64,000 nt of DNA from an uncultured Christensenellaceae bacterium (GTDB taxonomy: Bacteria > Bacillota > Clostridia > Christensenellales > Borkfalkiaceae). The stretch spans positions 124,001 through 188,000 of the forward strand of contig CAJUOV010000001.1 in assembly GCA_910588695.1 (NCBI GenBank). The letters are read 5' to 3'. Each line of letters begins with the position of its first letter. Positions within the stretch are counted from its first letter, which is position 1. Below are positions 36,061 through 44,850 of this stretch, in pieces. Position numbers and translations under genes: made by a program. The notes under the pieces are model-generated. The model was not told the DNA's origin and did not search any database. It saw only the letters and a program-made list of their open reading frames with translations.

Positions 36061-36894
36061 ATGGCAGTTAAAAGATATAAACCGACTTCCGCCGCACGCC
36101 GTCTCATGACGGTGCACGGCTATAAGAACGATCTGACGAAGGGCGGCAAACCCGAACCCTCCCTGCTCGAAGATCAACGCAAATCGGGCGGCAGAAACAA
36201 CCAAGGTAAAATTACCGTCCGTCACATCGGCGGCGGCAATAAGAGAAAATACCGCATCATCGATTTCAAACGGAACAAAGACGGCGTTCCCGCGACGGTC
36301 AAAAGCATTCAGTACGATCCCAACCGCAGCGCAAACATCGCGCTCCTTGTATACCTTGACGGAGAAAAGAGATACATTCTCGCTCCCGTGGGGCTCAACG
36401 TGGGCGACAAAGTGCTCAGCGGCAAAGGAGCGGACATCAAAGCGGGCAACGCGCTCGCTCTTGCCGACATTCCCGTCGGTACGATGGTGCACAATATCGA
36501 GATGAAACCCGGACGCGGCGGTCAGATCGCAAGAAGCGCGGGAATCTCCGCCCAGATCATGGCGAAAGAGGGCGCGTATGCAACGATCAAAATGCCTTCG
36601 GGCGAAGTGCGACTGATTCCCGTTGCGTGCAAAGCGACGATCGGTCAGGTCGGAAACATCGAGCACGAAATTATCCGTATAGGGAAAGCGGGAAAGACCC
36701 GTCATTTCGGTACCCGTCCTACGGTGCGCGGTTCGGTTATGAACCCCAACGATCACCCTCACGGCGGCGGCGAAGGCAAATCTCCCGTCGGACATGCGGG
36801 ACCCGAGACTCCTTGGGGCAAGCCCGCGCTCGGTTACAAGACGAGAAAGAAGAAGAATCCTACGAGCAAGTTCATCTTGAAGCGTATTAATTAA
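36061..36894 (+). CDS. rplB: 50S ribosomal protein L2
   Basis: 277 residues. Conserved C-terminal region MNPNDHPHGGGEGKSPVG includes the His long linked to peptidyl transferase function. GKITVRHIGGGNKRKYR is the typical N-terminal rRNA-binding part. Preceded by GGAGG. Confidence 0.98.
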   Translation: MAVKRYKPTSAARRLMTVHGYKNDLTKGGKPEPSLLEDQRKSGGRNNQGKITVRHIGGGNKRKYRIIDFKRNKDGVPATVKSIQYDPNRSANIALLVYLDGEKRYILAPVGLNVGDKVLSGKGADIKAGNALALADIPVGTMVHNIEMKPGRGGQIARSAGISAQIMAKEGAYATIKMPSGEVRLIPVACKATIGQVGNIEHEIIRIGKAGKTRHFGTRPTVRGSVMNPNDHPHGGGEGKSPVGHAGPETPWGKPALGYKTRKKKNPTSKFILKRIN

Positions 36895-36907
36895 GGAGGG
36901 ATGAAAA

Positions 36908-37186
36908 ATGTCGAGAAGCGTTAAGAAAGGGCCTTACGTCGAAGCGAAGCTGTTGCAGAGAATCGAAACGATGAACGAGGCGAACGAAAAAAGAGTTCTG
37001 AAAACTTGGTCGAGAGCGTCGACGATTTTCCCTCAGATGGTCGGTCATACGATCGCAGTCTACGACGGAAGAAAACACGTTCCCGTATATATCACGGAAG
37101 ACATGGTCGGTTGCAAGCTCGGTGAATTCGCGCCGACGAGAACCTTCAAGGGTCACACGGCTAAGACCACTTCGCCCGGGAGATAA
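36908..37186 (+). CDS. rpsS: 30S ribosomal protein S19
   Basis: 92 residues. Begins MSRSVKKGPYVEAKL and has the conserved GHTIAVYDGRKHVPVYITEDMVG and FAPTRTFKGHT segments. It is a 30S head protein that partners S13. Confidence 0.97.
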   Translation: MSRSVKKGPYVEAKLLQRIETMNEANEKRVLKTWSRASTIFPQMVGHTIAVYDGRKHVPVYITEDMVGCKLGEFAPTRTFKGHTAKTTSPGR

Positions 37187-37197
37187 GGAGATAGAGT

Positions 37198-37599
37198 ATG
37201 GCAAGTAATATGAAAAAGAAAGCCCAGAGAGTAGAGGAAAAGCGCGAGAAACGCCCCTACGCAGTGGCGAAGTATATCAGAATTTCTCCCTACAAAGTGA
37301 GAACGGTGCTCGCTCTCATCCGCGGCAAGTCCGTCGAAGAAGCGGAAGCTATTCTGTCGAACATTACGAACGGCGGCGCAATGCCCACAAAAAAAGTGCT
37401 TATGAGCGCCGTTGCGAATGCGGAGCACAATCAGGGCATGGACAGAAGCGATCTGTTCGTTGCCGAGTGTTTTGCGAACGGCGGGACTTCTTTGAAGAGA
37501 ATGCAGCCCGTCAGCAAGGGCAGAGGTCACGCCATTCTGAAAAGAACGAGTCACATCACGGTCATTCTTGACGTGAAGAAAGCGGAGGGTAATATTTAA
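37198..37599 (+). CDS. rplV: 50S ribosomal protein L22
   Basis: 133 residues, about 20 more than usual because of a basic N-terminal extension (MASNMKKKAQRVEEKREKR). The core YIRISPYKVRTVLALIRGK and the tunnel loop RMQPVSKGRGHAILKRTSHI are intact. One base separates it from rpsC. Confidence 0.96.
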   Translation: MASNMKKKAQRVEEKREKRPYAVAKYIRISPYKVRTVLALIRGKSVEEAEAILSNITNGGAMPTKKVLMSAVANAEHNQGMDRSDLFVAECFANGGTSLKRMQPVSKGRGHAILKRTSHITVILDVKKAEGNI

Positions 37600-37600
37600 C

Positions 37601-38257
37601 ATGGGACAGAAAGTTAATCCGCACGGATTGAGAGTTGGTATCATCAAAGGTTGGGATACTACGTGGTACGCCGATAAAAAAGAATTCTCCGTGTTCCTCA
37701 AAGAGGACAACGTGATCCGTACTTTTCTGAAAAAGAAGTACTATGCGGCGGCGATCTCTAAAATTCTGATCGAGCGCGCGGCGGGTAAGATCGTTGTGAC
37801 CATTTACACGGGACGCCCCGGCGTTCTTATCGGGAAAGCGGGTTCCGAGATCGAAGTGATCAAGAAAGACCTTGCAAAACTGACGAACGGCAAACAGGTC
37901 ATCATCAACGTGACCGAAGTGAAAAAGATCGACGCGGACGCTCAGCTCGTTGCGGAAAGCGTTGCGGCTCAGCTCGAAAAGCGTATGTCTTTCCGCCGCG
38001 CCATGAAGCAGGCGATCGGCAGAACGATGCGCGCGGGCGTCAAAGGCGTTAAAATGCAGGTAAGCGGTCGTCTCGACGGACGCGAGATCGCGGGCAGCGA
38101 ACACTATCACGACGGTTCGATTCCCCTTCAAACGCTTCGCGCGGACATCGATTACGGCTTTGCGGAAGCGCACACCACTTTCGGCATGATCGGCGTAAAG
38201 TGCTGGATCTATAAGGGCGAAGTCCTCAAAGGTAAGAAACCGGAAGGAGGCAGATAA
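37601..38257 (+). CDS. rpsC: 30S ribosomal protein S3
   Basis: 218 residues: MGQKVNPHGLRVGIIKGWD at the start, a KH domain with GRPGVLIGKAGSEIE, and the C-terminal GVKGVKMQVSGRLDGREIA. The 30S protein forms part of the mRNA entry helicase. Its TAA overlaps the rplP ATG by one base. Confidence 0.97.
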   Translation: MGQKVNPHGLRVGIIKGWDTTWYADKKEFSVFLKEDNVIRTFLKKKYYAAAISKILIERAAGKIVVTIYTGRPGVLIGKAGSEIEVIKKDLAKLTNGKQVIINVTEVKKIDADAQLVAESVAAQLEKRMSFRRAMKQAIGRTMRAGVKGVKMQVSGRLDGREIAGSEHYHDGSIPLQTLRADIDYGFAEAHTTFGMIGVKCWIYKGEVLKGKKPEGGR

Positions 38258-38697
38258 TGTTAATTCCGAAGAGAGTAAAAAGAAGAAAACAGCATCGCGG
38301 CAAAATGAAGGGCAGCGCGAACAAGGGAAATGTGATTGCCTACGGGCAGTACGGATTGGTCGCCGAAGAAGCGTGCTGGATCAAATCCAATCAGATCGAA
38401 GCCGCGCGTATCGCCATGACGCGTTTCATAAAGCGCGGCGGGCAGGTATGGATCGACATCTTCCCTCACAAACCGATCACCCGTCACCCTGCGGAAGCCC
38501 GTATGGGTTCCGGTAAAGGTAACGTGGAATTTTGGGTCGCTGTCGTAAAACCCGGGAGAGTCCTTTTCGAGATGGCGGGCGTTCCCGAAGATATTGCGCG
38601 CGAAGCAATGCGGCTTGCCGCGCACAAACTTCCGATCAAATGCAAATTTGTGAAGAAAGAAGAAGCGAATACTACGGAAGGCGGTGAGGAAGCATGA
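38257..38697 (+). CDS. rplP: 50S ribosomal protein L16
   Basis: 146 residues. Typical landmarks: MLIPKRVKRRKQHRGKMKG, RMGSGKGNVEFWVAVVKPGR and the PIKCKFV end. L16 positions tRNA in the 50S A site. It overlaps rpmC by 4 bases (ATGA). Confidence 0.97.
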   Translation: MLIPKRVKRRKQHRGKMKGSANKGNVIAYGQYGLVAEEACWIKSNQIEAARIAMTRFIKRGGQVWIDIFPHKPITRHPAEARMGSGKGNVEFWVAVVKPGRVLFEMAGVPEDIAREAMRLAAHKLPIKCKFVKKEEANTTEGGEEA

Positions 38698-38888
38698 AAG
38701 CAAACGAATTTCACAGTTTAAGCGACGCCGAGCTCGACAAAAAGCTCAAAGACCTCAAAAGCGAGCTCTTTAATCTCCGTTTCCGTCACGCGTCCAATCA
38801 GCTTGAAAATCCTCTGTCGATCAGAGCGTGCAAGCGGGATATCGCGAGAGTAAATACGGAAATCCGCGCCCGTCAGAATAAGGCGTAA
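38694..38888 (+). CDS. rpmC: 50S ribosomal protein L29
   Basis: 64 residues, two-helix protein with the family segment LKDLKSELFNLRFRHASNQLENP. It sits at the tunnel exit next to L23. Confidence 0.96.
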   Translation: MKANEFHSLSDAELDKKLKDLKSELFNLRFRHASNQLENPLSIRACKRDIARVNTEIRARQNKA

Positions 38889-38899
38889 AGGAGAGCATC

Positions 38900-39154
38900 A
38901 TGGAAAGAAATCTTAGAAAAGAAAGAGTCGGAATCGTGGTCTCCGATAAAATGGATAAGACCGTCGTTGTAGCGGTGACCGATAAGAGCAAACATCCCGT
39001 CTATAAAAAGACGATTACGAGAACGGTTCGTTTCAAGGCGCACGATGAAGAGAACGAGTGCGGCGTGGGCGATAAAGTCCGTATCGTCGAGACGAGAAAA
39101 TTGAGCAAAGACAAGAATTGGCGCGTAGCCGAGATCGTCGAAAAGGCGAAGTAA
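38900..39154 (+). CDS. rpsQ: 30S ribosomal protein S17
   Basis: 84 residues. OB-fold protein with the signature RKERVGIVVSDKMDKTVVV and GDKVRIVETRKLSKDKNWRV. Preceded by AAAGGAG. Confidence 0.97.
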   Translation: MERNLRKERVGIVVSDKMDKTVVVAVTDKSKHPVYKKTITRTVRFKAHDEENECGVGDKVRIVETRKLSKDKNWRVAEIVEKAK

Positions 39155-39173
39155 TTCAGGGAGGAGAAACAGC

Positions 39174-39542
39174 ATGATTCAACCGCAGACAAGATTGAAA
39201 GCAGCGGATAACTCGGGCGCAAAAGAGCTCATGTGCATCCGCGTACTCGGCGGCTCCTTCCGTAGGAGCGGAAATATAGGCGACGTTATCGTCGCTTCCG
39301 TCAAGACCGCCACCCCCGGCGGCGCGGTCAAGAAAGGCGACGTCGTAAAAGCCGTTATCGTCAGAAGCGCAAAGGGGATCCGCCGTCCGGACGGTACCTA
39401 TATCCGTTTTGACGACAACGCGGCAGTCATTATCGACAGCCAGAAACAACCCAAGGGCACCCGTATCTTCGGGCCCATCGCAAGAGAGCTCCGCGAGAAA
39501 GATTACATGAGAATTATCTCGCTCGCTCCCGAGGTTCTTTAA
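39174..39542 (+). CDS. rplN: 50S ribosomal protein L14
   Basis: 122 residues, exact family length. MIQPQTRLKAADNSGAKEL at the start, with KAVIVRSAKGIRRPDGTYI and GTRIFGPIARELR toward the end. It contacts 16S rRNA at an intersubunit bridge. Confidence 0.98.
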   Translation: MIQPQTRLKAADNSGAKELMCIRVLGGSFRRSGNIGDVIVASVKTATPGGAVKKGDVVKAVIVRSAKGIRRPDGTYIRFDDNAAVIIDSQKQPKGTRIFGPIARELREKDYMRIISLAPEVL

Positions 39543-39553
39543 GGAGGCGCGGG

Positions 39554-39997
39554 ATGAAAGTTAAAGTAAACGATAACGTGCTCGTACTGACGGGCAAATA
39601 TAAGGGCAAACAGGGCAAAGTACTCAAAGCCGATCCCAAAGCGGGTAAGGTCATCGTCGAGGGCGTGAATATCGTGAGCAAACACGAAAAAGCGAGAAAG
39701 GCGAACGAGACTTCCAAAATCCTGACCGAAGAAGCTCCCATCGACGTTTCGAACGTGGAAGTAGTCTGCGATAAATGCGGCAAAGCGACCCGTGTCGCCC
39801 ACAGTGAAGTCGACGGCAAGAAAGTCCGCGTCTGCAAGAAGTGCGGCGCAGTGCTCGATAAGGCTTACTCGAAGAAGAGCAAGGCAAAGGCGGTCGAGGA
39901 GACGGAGGCGCCCAAGAAGAGAACGAGAAAACGCAGCCAGAAGGCGGCGGATGCGGCGGAAACTGCAACCGAGCCCGAAAACGGTAGCAAGGAATAA
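39554..39997 (+). CDS. rplX: 50S ribosomal protein L24 with extended C-terminus
   Basis: 147 residues, against about 100-115 in most bacteria. The KOW core (VLVLTGKYKGKQGKVLKADPKAGKV) is normal. It is followed by a zinc-ribbon-like pair (CDKCGK near residue 75 and CKKCGA near 95) and then a 45-residue tail of lysines, alanines and acidic residues. The ribbon is known in many L24 proteins; the long tail is an addition. L24 starts 50S assembly. Confidence 0.95.
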   Translation: MKVKVNDNVLVLTGKYKGKQGKVLKADPKAGKVIVEGVNIVSKHEKARKANETSKILTEEAPIDVSNVEVVCDKCGKATRVAHSEVDGKKVRVCKKCGAVLDKAYSKKSKAKAVEETEAPKKRTRKRSQKAADAAETATEPENGSKE

Positions 39998-40015
39998 TCG
40001 GGCGGAGGAAAAGAC

Positions 40016-40624
40016 ATGGCAGAGAAAAAGAGCGCAAACGCGCAAGCAAAACAGAAACCCGCCGAAAAGCAGAGTCTTGCGGCGGCGAACAGAGTTAAAA
40101 AGCAATACGACGAAGAAGTCGTTCCCTTCCTCATGAAGAAGTTCGGTTATGCGACCGTCATGCAGGTTCCCAAGATCGAAAAGATCGTCATCAACACGGG
40201 CTTGGGCGACATCAAGGACAATCAGAAGTCCATGCAGATGGTGGAAAACGAACTGAAAATCATCACGGGGCAGAAACCCATTTACCGCAAGGCGACCAAA
40301 TCGGTCGCGAACTTCAAGCTCCGCGAGGGAATGCCCGTGGGACTGAAAGTGACTCTTCGCGGTAAGAGAATGTACGATTTCTACGACAAACTCGTATCGA
40401 TCGCTCTTCCGAGAGTGAGAGACTTCCGCGGCGTATCCGACAAGGCGTTCGACGGCAGAGGAAATTATTCCGTAGGTCTCAAAGAACAGCTTATCTTCCC
40501 CGAGATCGTGTACGATCAGGTGGAGAAGATCAGAGGCATGGACGTCTGCATCGTAACGACGGCAAAGACGGACGAAGAAGCGAGAGAACTTTTGAGGGCG
40601 CTCGGAATGCCCTTCAAGAAGTGA
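40016..40624 (+). CDS. rplE: 50S ribosomal protein L5
   Basis: 202 residues. A basic Ala/Gln-rich N-terminal extension of about 25 residues precedes the usual start (RVKKQYDEEVVPFLMKKFGY). The family core IEKIVINTGLGD and LRGKRMYDFYDKLV is present. L5 binds 5S rRNA. GGAGG precedes the ATG. Confidence 0.96.
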   Translation: MAEKKSANAQAKQKPAEKQSLAAANRVKKQYDEEVVPFLMKKFGYATVMQVPKIEKIVINTGLGDIKDNQKSMQMVENELKIITGQKPIYRKATKSVANFKLREGMPVGLKVTLRGKRMYDFYDKLVSIALPRVRDFRGVSDKAFDGRGNYSVGLKEQLIFPEIVYDQVEKIRGMDVCIVTTAKTDEEARELLRALGMPFKK

Positions 40625-40634
40625 GGAGACGAGT

Positions 40635-40820
40635 ATGGCAAAGAAGTCAATGATCAACAAACAGCAAAAGACGCCCAAGTTCTCAACGAGAGCTTACACG
40701 CGCTGTTCCATTTGCGGCAGACCGCACGCGGTATTGAGAAAGTACGGCGTTTGCCGTATCTGCTTCCGTAATCTTGCGTATAAGGGACAGATTCCCGGCG
40801 TGAAAAAGTCGAGCTGGTAA
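40635..40820 (+). CDS. rpsZ: 30S ribosomal protein S14, zinc-binding type
   Basis: 61 residues, the short zinc-containing form typical of Gram-positives. Two knuckles, CSICGRPH and CRICFR, hold the zinc. The C-terminal NLAYKGQIPGVKKSSW is diagnostic. S14 is the last head protein to assemble. Confidence 0.97.
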   Translation: MAKKSMINKQQKTPKFSTRAYTRCSICGRPHAVLRKYGVCRICFRNLAYKGQIPGVKKSSW

Positions 40821-40831
40821 GGAGAAAGAAA

Positions 40832-41224
40832 ATGACAGATCCGATCGCAGATATGCTTACAAGAATCAGAAACGCGCTCATGGTCAAGAAGGAGACCGTG
40901 GAAATTCCCTCTTCCAACATGAAGAAGGCAATTGCCGATATCCTTCTGGGCGAGGGATACGTCAAAGACGTGCGTTTCGAAGAGGACGAGTACAACGGTA
41001 AACTTGTTCTTACGTTGAAATATACGGATAAAAACCAATCGGTCATCAGCGGGCTGGAACGCGCAAGCAAGCCCGGTCTGAGAAAGTACAGCGGCGCCGC
41101 CAATATGCCCAAAGTTCTGGGCGGATTCGGCATCGCGATTATCTCCACCAATAAGGGGATCATGACGGATAAGCAGGCAAAAGCCCGGAATGTGGGCGGC
41201 GAAGTGCTCTGCTACGTCTATTAA
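40832..41224 (+). CDS. rpsH: 30S ribosomal protein S8
   Basis: 130 residues. MTDPIADMLTRIRNALMVKK at the start, GIAIISTNKGIMTDKQAK and GGEVLCYVY at the end. S8 binds 16S rRNA and in E. coli represses the spc operon through a leader site; no matching site was recognised here. Confidence 0.97.
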   Translation: MTDPIADMLTRIRNALMVKKETVEIPSSNMKKAIADILLGEGYVKDVRFEEDEYNGKLVLTLKYTDKNQSVISGLERASKPGLRKYSGAANMPKVLGGFGIAIISTNKGIMTDKQAKARNVGGEVLCYVY

Positions 41225-41235
41225 GGAGGCGGAAT

Positions 41236-41784
41236 ATGTCGAGAATCGGTAAAATGAGTATTGCGCTCCCCGCAGGCGTTTCCGTCGAATTCAAAGACGC
41301 AGTCGTCACCGTCAAGGGTGCAAAAGGAACTTTGACGCGCAAAGTGACGGGCGCGATCGACGTTGTAACGGAAGACGGACACGTCCACGTTAAGGCGCTT
41401 GACGAGAAAGAAGAGACCAACGCGCTTCATGGACTCTACCGCGCGCTGATTGCCGGAATGGTCAAGGGCGTTTCGGAGGGATTTACGAAAGGGCTCGAAG
41501 TCAAGGGCGTCGGCTGGAAGGCTCAGATGCAGGGGACGAAACTCGTTCTGAACGTCGGCTTCTCCCATCCCGTCGAATATGTCGCTCCCGAGGGGATCAA
41601 ACTCGAATGCCCTTCGCAGACGGAAGTCGCGGTAAGCGGGATCGACAAAGAACTTGTCGGGCAGGTTGCTGCGGAATTGAGAGCGATCCGCAAACCCGAA
41701 CCTTTCCACGGCTACGGAATCCGCTATAAGGGCGAGCATGTCGAGCATAAGGAAGGCAAGACTTCGGGCAAGGGCAAGAAGTAA
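41236..41784 (+). CDS. rplF: 50S ribosomal protein L6
   Basis: 182 residues with the usual two repeated domains. SRIGKMSIALPAGV at the start and PEPFHGYGIRYKGEHVEHKEGKT at the end are typical. It lies near the factor-binding site of the 50S subunit. Confidence 0.97.
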   Translation: MSRIGKMSIALPAGVSVEFKDAVVTVKGAKGTLTRKVTGAIDVVTEDGHVHVKALDEKEETNALHGLYRALIAGMVKGVSEGFTKGLEVKGVGWKAQMQGTKLVLNVGFSHPVEYVAPEGIKLECPSQTEVAVSGIDKELVGQVAAELRAIRKPEPFHGYGIRYKGEHVEHKEGKTSGKGKK

Positions 41785-41797
41785 AGGAGCGTAAAAG

Positions 41798-42166
41798 ATG
41801 ATAACGAGAATTGATAAAAATGCGGAAAGAAAACGCCGCCACGTTCGCGTGAGAAAGTCGGTTACGGGCACTGCCGAAAGGCCGAGGCTCAGCGTTTACA
41901 GAAGCACCAACCACATTTACGCACAGCTCATTGACGACGTGAATGGAGTGACCCTTGCTTCGGCTTCCACCCTCGAAAAGACGGTTAAGGCTGAAATCGC
42001 CGGCATGACCAAGCGCGATGCCGCCAAGGTCGTCGGCAAACTCGCCGCAGAGCGCGCGAAGGAAAAAGGAATCGAGGCGGTCGTATTCGACAGAGGCGGT
42101 TACCTTTATACGGGGCGCGTACAGGCGCTTGCGGACGGCGCGCGTGAAGCCGGACTGAAATTCTAA
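41798..42166 (+). CDS. rplR: 50S ribosomal protein L18
   Basis: 122 residues. RKRRHVRVRKSVTGTAERPRLSV binds 5S rRNA. The GGYLYTGRVQALADGAREAGLKF end is the family C-terminus. Confidence 0.97.
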   Translation: MITRIDKNAERKRRHVRVRKSVTGTAERPRLSVYRSTNHIYAQLIDDVNGVTLASASTLEKTVKAEIAGMTKRDAAKVVGKLAAERAKEKGIEAVVFDRGGYLYTGRVQALADGAREAGLKF

Positions 42167-42179
42167 GGGGAGAAGAGAC

Positions 42180-42698
42180 ATGGCAAGAGATAACAGACCT
42201 CAGAGAAAACAGGAAGAGAACGACGGGCTTATCAAAAAGCTCATCGGCGTAAACCGCGTCAGCAAAACGGTCAAAGGCGGCAGAAACATGCGCTTTGCGG
42301 CGTTGATGGTCGTCGGCGACGGCAACGGAAAAGTGGGCTACGGCACGGGAAAGGCGAAAGAAGTTCCCGAGGCAATCGAGAAAGCGACGCAGGCTGCGAA
42401 GAAGAACATGATCAAAGTCGCGATCGTCGACACGAGTATCCCTCACGAAGTACTCGGTAAATTCGGCAAGGGCGCCGTTCTCATGATGCCCGCCGCAGAA
42501 GGTACCGGAGTGATCGCGGGCGGTCCCGTCCGTGCGGTCATGGAAGCTGCGGGAATCAAGAATATCAGAACGAAGTCTCACGGTACGCAGAACCCTCAGA
42601 ACTGCGTAAAAGCGACGGTTGCGGGGCTTGCGGAACTCAAAACCGCAGAAGAGATCGCCGCGCTTCGCGGAAAGACCGTAGAAGAGATCGTAGGCTAA
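42180..42698 (+). CDS. rpsE: 30S ribosomal protein S5
   Basis: 172 residues: double-stranded RNA-binding N-domain (VSKTVKGGRNMRFAALMVVGD) and the GVIAGGPVRAVMEAAGI segment. It takes part in decoding fidelity. Normal length and spacing. Confidence 0.97.
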   Translation: MARDNRPQRKQEENDGLIKKLIGVNRVSKTVKGGRNMRFAALMVVGDGNGKVGYGTGKAKEVPEAIEKATQAAKKNMIKVAIVDTSIPHEVLGKFGKGAVLMMPAAEGTGVIAGGPVRAVMEAAGIKNIRTKSHGTQNPQNCVKATVAGLAELKTAEEIAALRGKTVEEIVG

Positions 42699-42709
42699 GG
42701 AGGATTGAA

Positions 42710-42883
42710 ATGGTTAAAGTAACGCTTGTCAAGAGCACGATCGGCGAAGTCAAATCCGTCAAAGAGACGGTTGCGGCTTTGGGATTGAAGAAAATCCGTT
42801 CGGAAAAGACCTTTGAAGATTCTCCCGCGCTTCGCGGACAACTGAAAAAAGTTGCGCATCTCGTCAAGGTCGAGAACGTATAA
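42710..42883 (+). CDS. rpmD: 50S ribosomal protein L30
   Basis: 57 residues read directly between rpsE and rplO: MVKVTLVKSTIG at the start, LGLKKIRSEKTFEDSPALRG in the middle, VAHLVKVENV at the end. Start ATG 42710 follows AAGGAGG. This is the standard place of rpmD in the spc operon. Confidence 0.95.
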   Translation: MVKVTLVKSTIGEVKSVKETVAALGLKKIRSEKTFEDSPALRGQLKKVAHLVKVENV

Positions 42884-42892
42884 GGAGTTATC

Positions 42893-43345
42893 ATGAGAAT
42901 AGATACTATTTCTCCCGCAGAGGGAGCAAGAACTTCCGCAAAACGCCTCGGGCGCGGGATCGGTTCCGGCTTGGGCAAGACGAGCGGCAAGGGACATAAA
43001 GGGCAATGGGCGCGTTCGGGCGGCGGAGTCCGTCCCGGATTCGAAGGCGGTCAGATGCCTCTCGCGCGTCGTATCCCGAAGCGCGGATTCCACAATAAGT
43101 TCGGAAAAGATTACGTCATCATCAATCTCAGTGAACTGAATAAACTTCCGGAGGGAACGACGGTCGATCTCGGCTTCGTCCTTTCGAATAAGCTCGCAAA
43201 AGAAGTCAAGAACAATGCGGGGCTCAAAGTTCTCGGCAAGGGCGAACTCAGCGTGAAGCTGACCGTTCGCGCCGTAAAATTTTCCGAAACCGCGAAAGCG
43301 GCGATCGAGAAAGCGGGCGGCACCTGCGAGGTTCTTGAAAAGTGA
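42893..43345 (+). CDS. rplO: 50S ribosomal protein L15
   Basis: 150 residues. The glycine-rich N-terminus RLGRGIGSGLGKTSGKGHKG and RRIPKRGFHNKF are diagnostic. A late-assembling 50S protein; secY follows 31 bases later, as in most bacteria. Confidence 0.97.
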   Translation: MRIDTISPAEGARTSAKRLGRGIGSGLGKTSGKGHKGQWARSGGGVRPGFEGGQMPLARRIPKRGFHNKFGKDYVIINLSELNKLPEGTTVDLGFVLSNKLAKEVKNNAGLKVLGKGELSVKLTVRAVKFSETAKAAIEKAGGTCEVLEK

Positions 43346-43376
43346 TCGTTCATTTTGACGTGAAAGGAGGCGCAGA

Positions 43377-44693
43377 ATGATTGAAACATTAAAAAACGCC
43401 TTTCGTAACAAAGACATCAGAAGGAAGATTTTTATAACTCTCCTTCTGCTTCTTGTTTTCCGTCTGGGTTGCTATATTCCCGTTCCGGGGCTCGACAGAG
43501 CGCAGTTCGAAACGGCGATTCAAGGAAACGATTTCCTGCAACTCATGAGCGGCGTTACGGGTAGCGCGCTTTCGCAAGGAACGCTGTTTGCGCTCGGTAT
43601 CGGACCGTATATCAACGCTTCGATTATCGTGCAGTTGTTAACGGTGGGAATCCCTGCGCTCGAACGTCTTTCCAAACAGGGCGAAGAGGGCAAAAAGCGT
43701 CTGACCATGATTACGAGAATTATTACGGTAGTTCTTGCGATCGTGCAGTCGGTCGGAATTATTATCAACTTTGCAAACGAGAGCAATGCGATCCGTGTGG
43801 ATCTGTTCGGCGAATCCGTCTGGGTCGCGGGCATCTATATGGCAATCGTGTACACGGCGGGGTCTCTTCTCGTCATGTGGCTGGGCGAGCGCATCACCGA
43901 TCTCGGCGTCAGCAACGGTATTTCGATGATCATTTTCCTCGGTATCGTTTCTACGGCAGGTATGTCCATTCTGAATAAGTTCATCGCAATGGGCAACGGC
44001 ACGCTCGGCGTCGGCGACGGACTTCTCGAAGTCGGAATCTTCATTATTCTCTCTGCAATTATCTTCTTCCTCGTCACGTTCGTGGATTTGGCGGAACGTA
44101 AAATCCCCGTTCAGTACGCAAAGCAGGTGCGCGGAACAAAGATGTACGGCGGTCAGTCCTCCGTCATTCCCATGAAGATCACGGGAAGCGGAGTTATGCC
44201 TCTCATCTTCGCATATGCGATCGTTTCCTTCCCGTCCATGATAATCAGTCTGTTCTGGCCCGAATCTACGGCGCACACCAATTTGCAGATTTGGTTCTCG
44301 GGCAACGGCGAATGGTACGGACAGCTCATCTATTCGGTAGTGCTCTGCGTCTTGATTTTCGCGTTTGCGTTCTTCTATGCGCAGATCCAGTTCAATCCCG
44401 AAGACGTTTCTAAGTCCATTCAGCAGAACGGCGGATTCATTCAGGGAATCAGACCCGGAAAGCCGACGGCGGCATACCTTAAAAAGATCAATAACCGCAT
44501 TACTCTGTTCGGCGCGATCTTCTTAACGCTTGTCGCGTTCATTCCCTCCGTGGTATTCAGCTGGGCGAGCTACGACCTTGTCAACGTGTTCTCTACAACG
44601 GGTATTCTGATCGTTGTTTCGGTTGCGCTGGAGTTAGATAAACAGTTGCAATCGCAGATCATGATGAAGAACTACAAAGGGTTTTTGAAGTAA
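43377..44693 (+). CDS. secY: Preprotein translocase subunit SecY
   Basis: 438 residues with ten predicted membrane helices. SecY landmarks are present: an FRLGCYIPVPGLDR start, GLSNG-like LGVSNGISMIIFLGIV, the ERKIPVQYAKQV loop that contacts SecA/ribosome, and NPEDVSKSIQQNGGFIQGIRPG. It forms the protein-conducting channel with SecE and SecG. Strong AAAGGAGG ribosome binding site. Confidence 0.98.
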   Translation: MIETLKNAFRNKDIRRKIFITLLLLLVFRLGCYIPVPGLDRAQFETAIQGNDFLQLMSGVTGSALSQGTLFALGIGPYINASIIVQLLTVGIPALERLSKQGEEGKKRLTMITRIITVVLAIVQSVGIIINFANESNAIRVDLFGESVWVAGIYMAIVYTAGSLLVMWLGERITDLGVSNGISMIIFLGIVSTAGMSILNKFIAMGNGTLGVGDGLLEVGIFIILSAIIFFLVTFVDLAERKIPVQYAKQVRGTKMYGGQSSVIPMKITGSGVMPLIFAYAIVSFPSMIISLFWPESTAHTNLQIWFSGNGEWYGQLIYSVVLCVLIFAFAFFYAQIQFNPEDVSKSIQQNGGFIQGIRPGKPTAAYLKKINNRITLFGAIFLTLVAFIPSVVFSWASYDLVNVFSTTGILIVVSVALELDKQLQSQIMMKNYKGFLK

Positions 44694-44710
44694 ACTCATC
44701 TCGAAATACT

Positions 44711-44793
44711 GTGTCGTACTTGCGTTTTCCCTCGGTCATGTACGTCTCTGTACACTCCCTTCGGGAAAGCCGCGTACTTCTTGTCTTTCGAGC
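44711..44793 (+). repeat. Structured dispersed repeat, copy 1 (secY-adk gap)
   Basis: An 80-base unit similar to two copies at 52804-52913 and 52935-53035. It has an inner inverted repeat TGTAC (44739-44743)/GTACA (44750-44754) and an outer one TTTCCC (44726-44731)/GGGAAA (44763-44768), followed by a CTTGTCTT tail. The paired bases differ from copy to copy but stay complementary. No coding frame or mobility gene accompanies it. Confidence 0.7.
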
Positions 44794-44850
44794 GATTTTC
44801 CTCAAAAACTTCGCTCGGACAGACTGAACGGTTAAAATAGGAGCAGCAAT

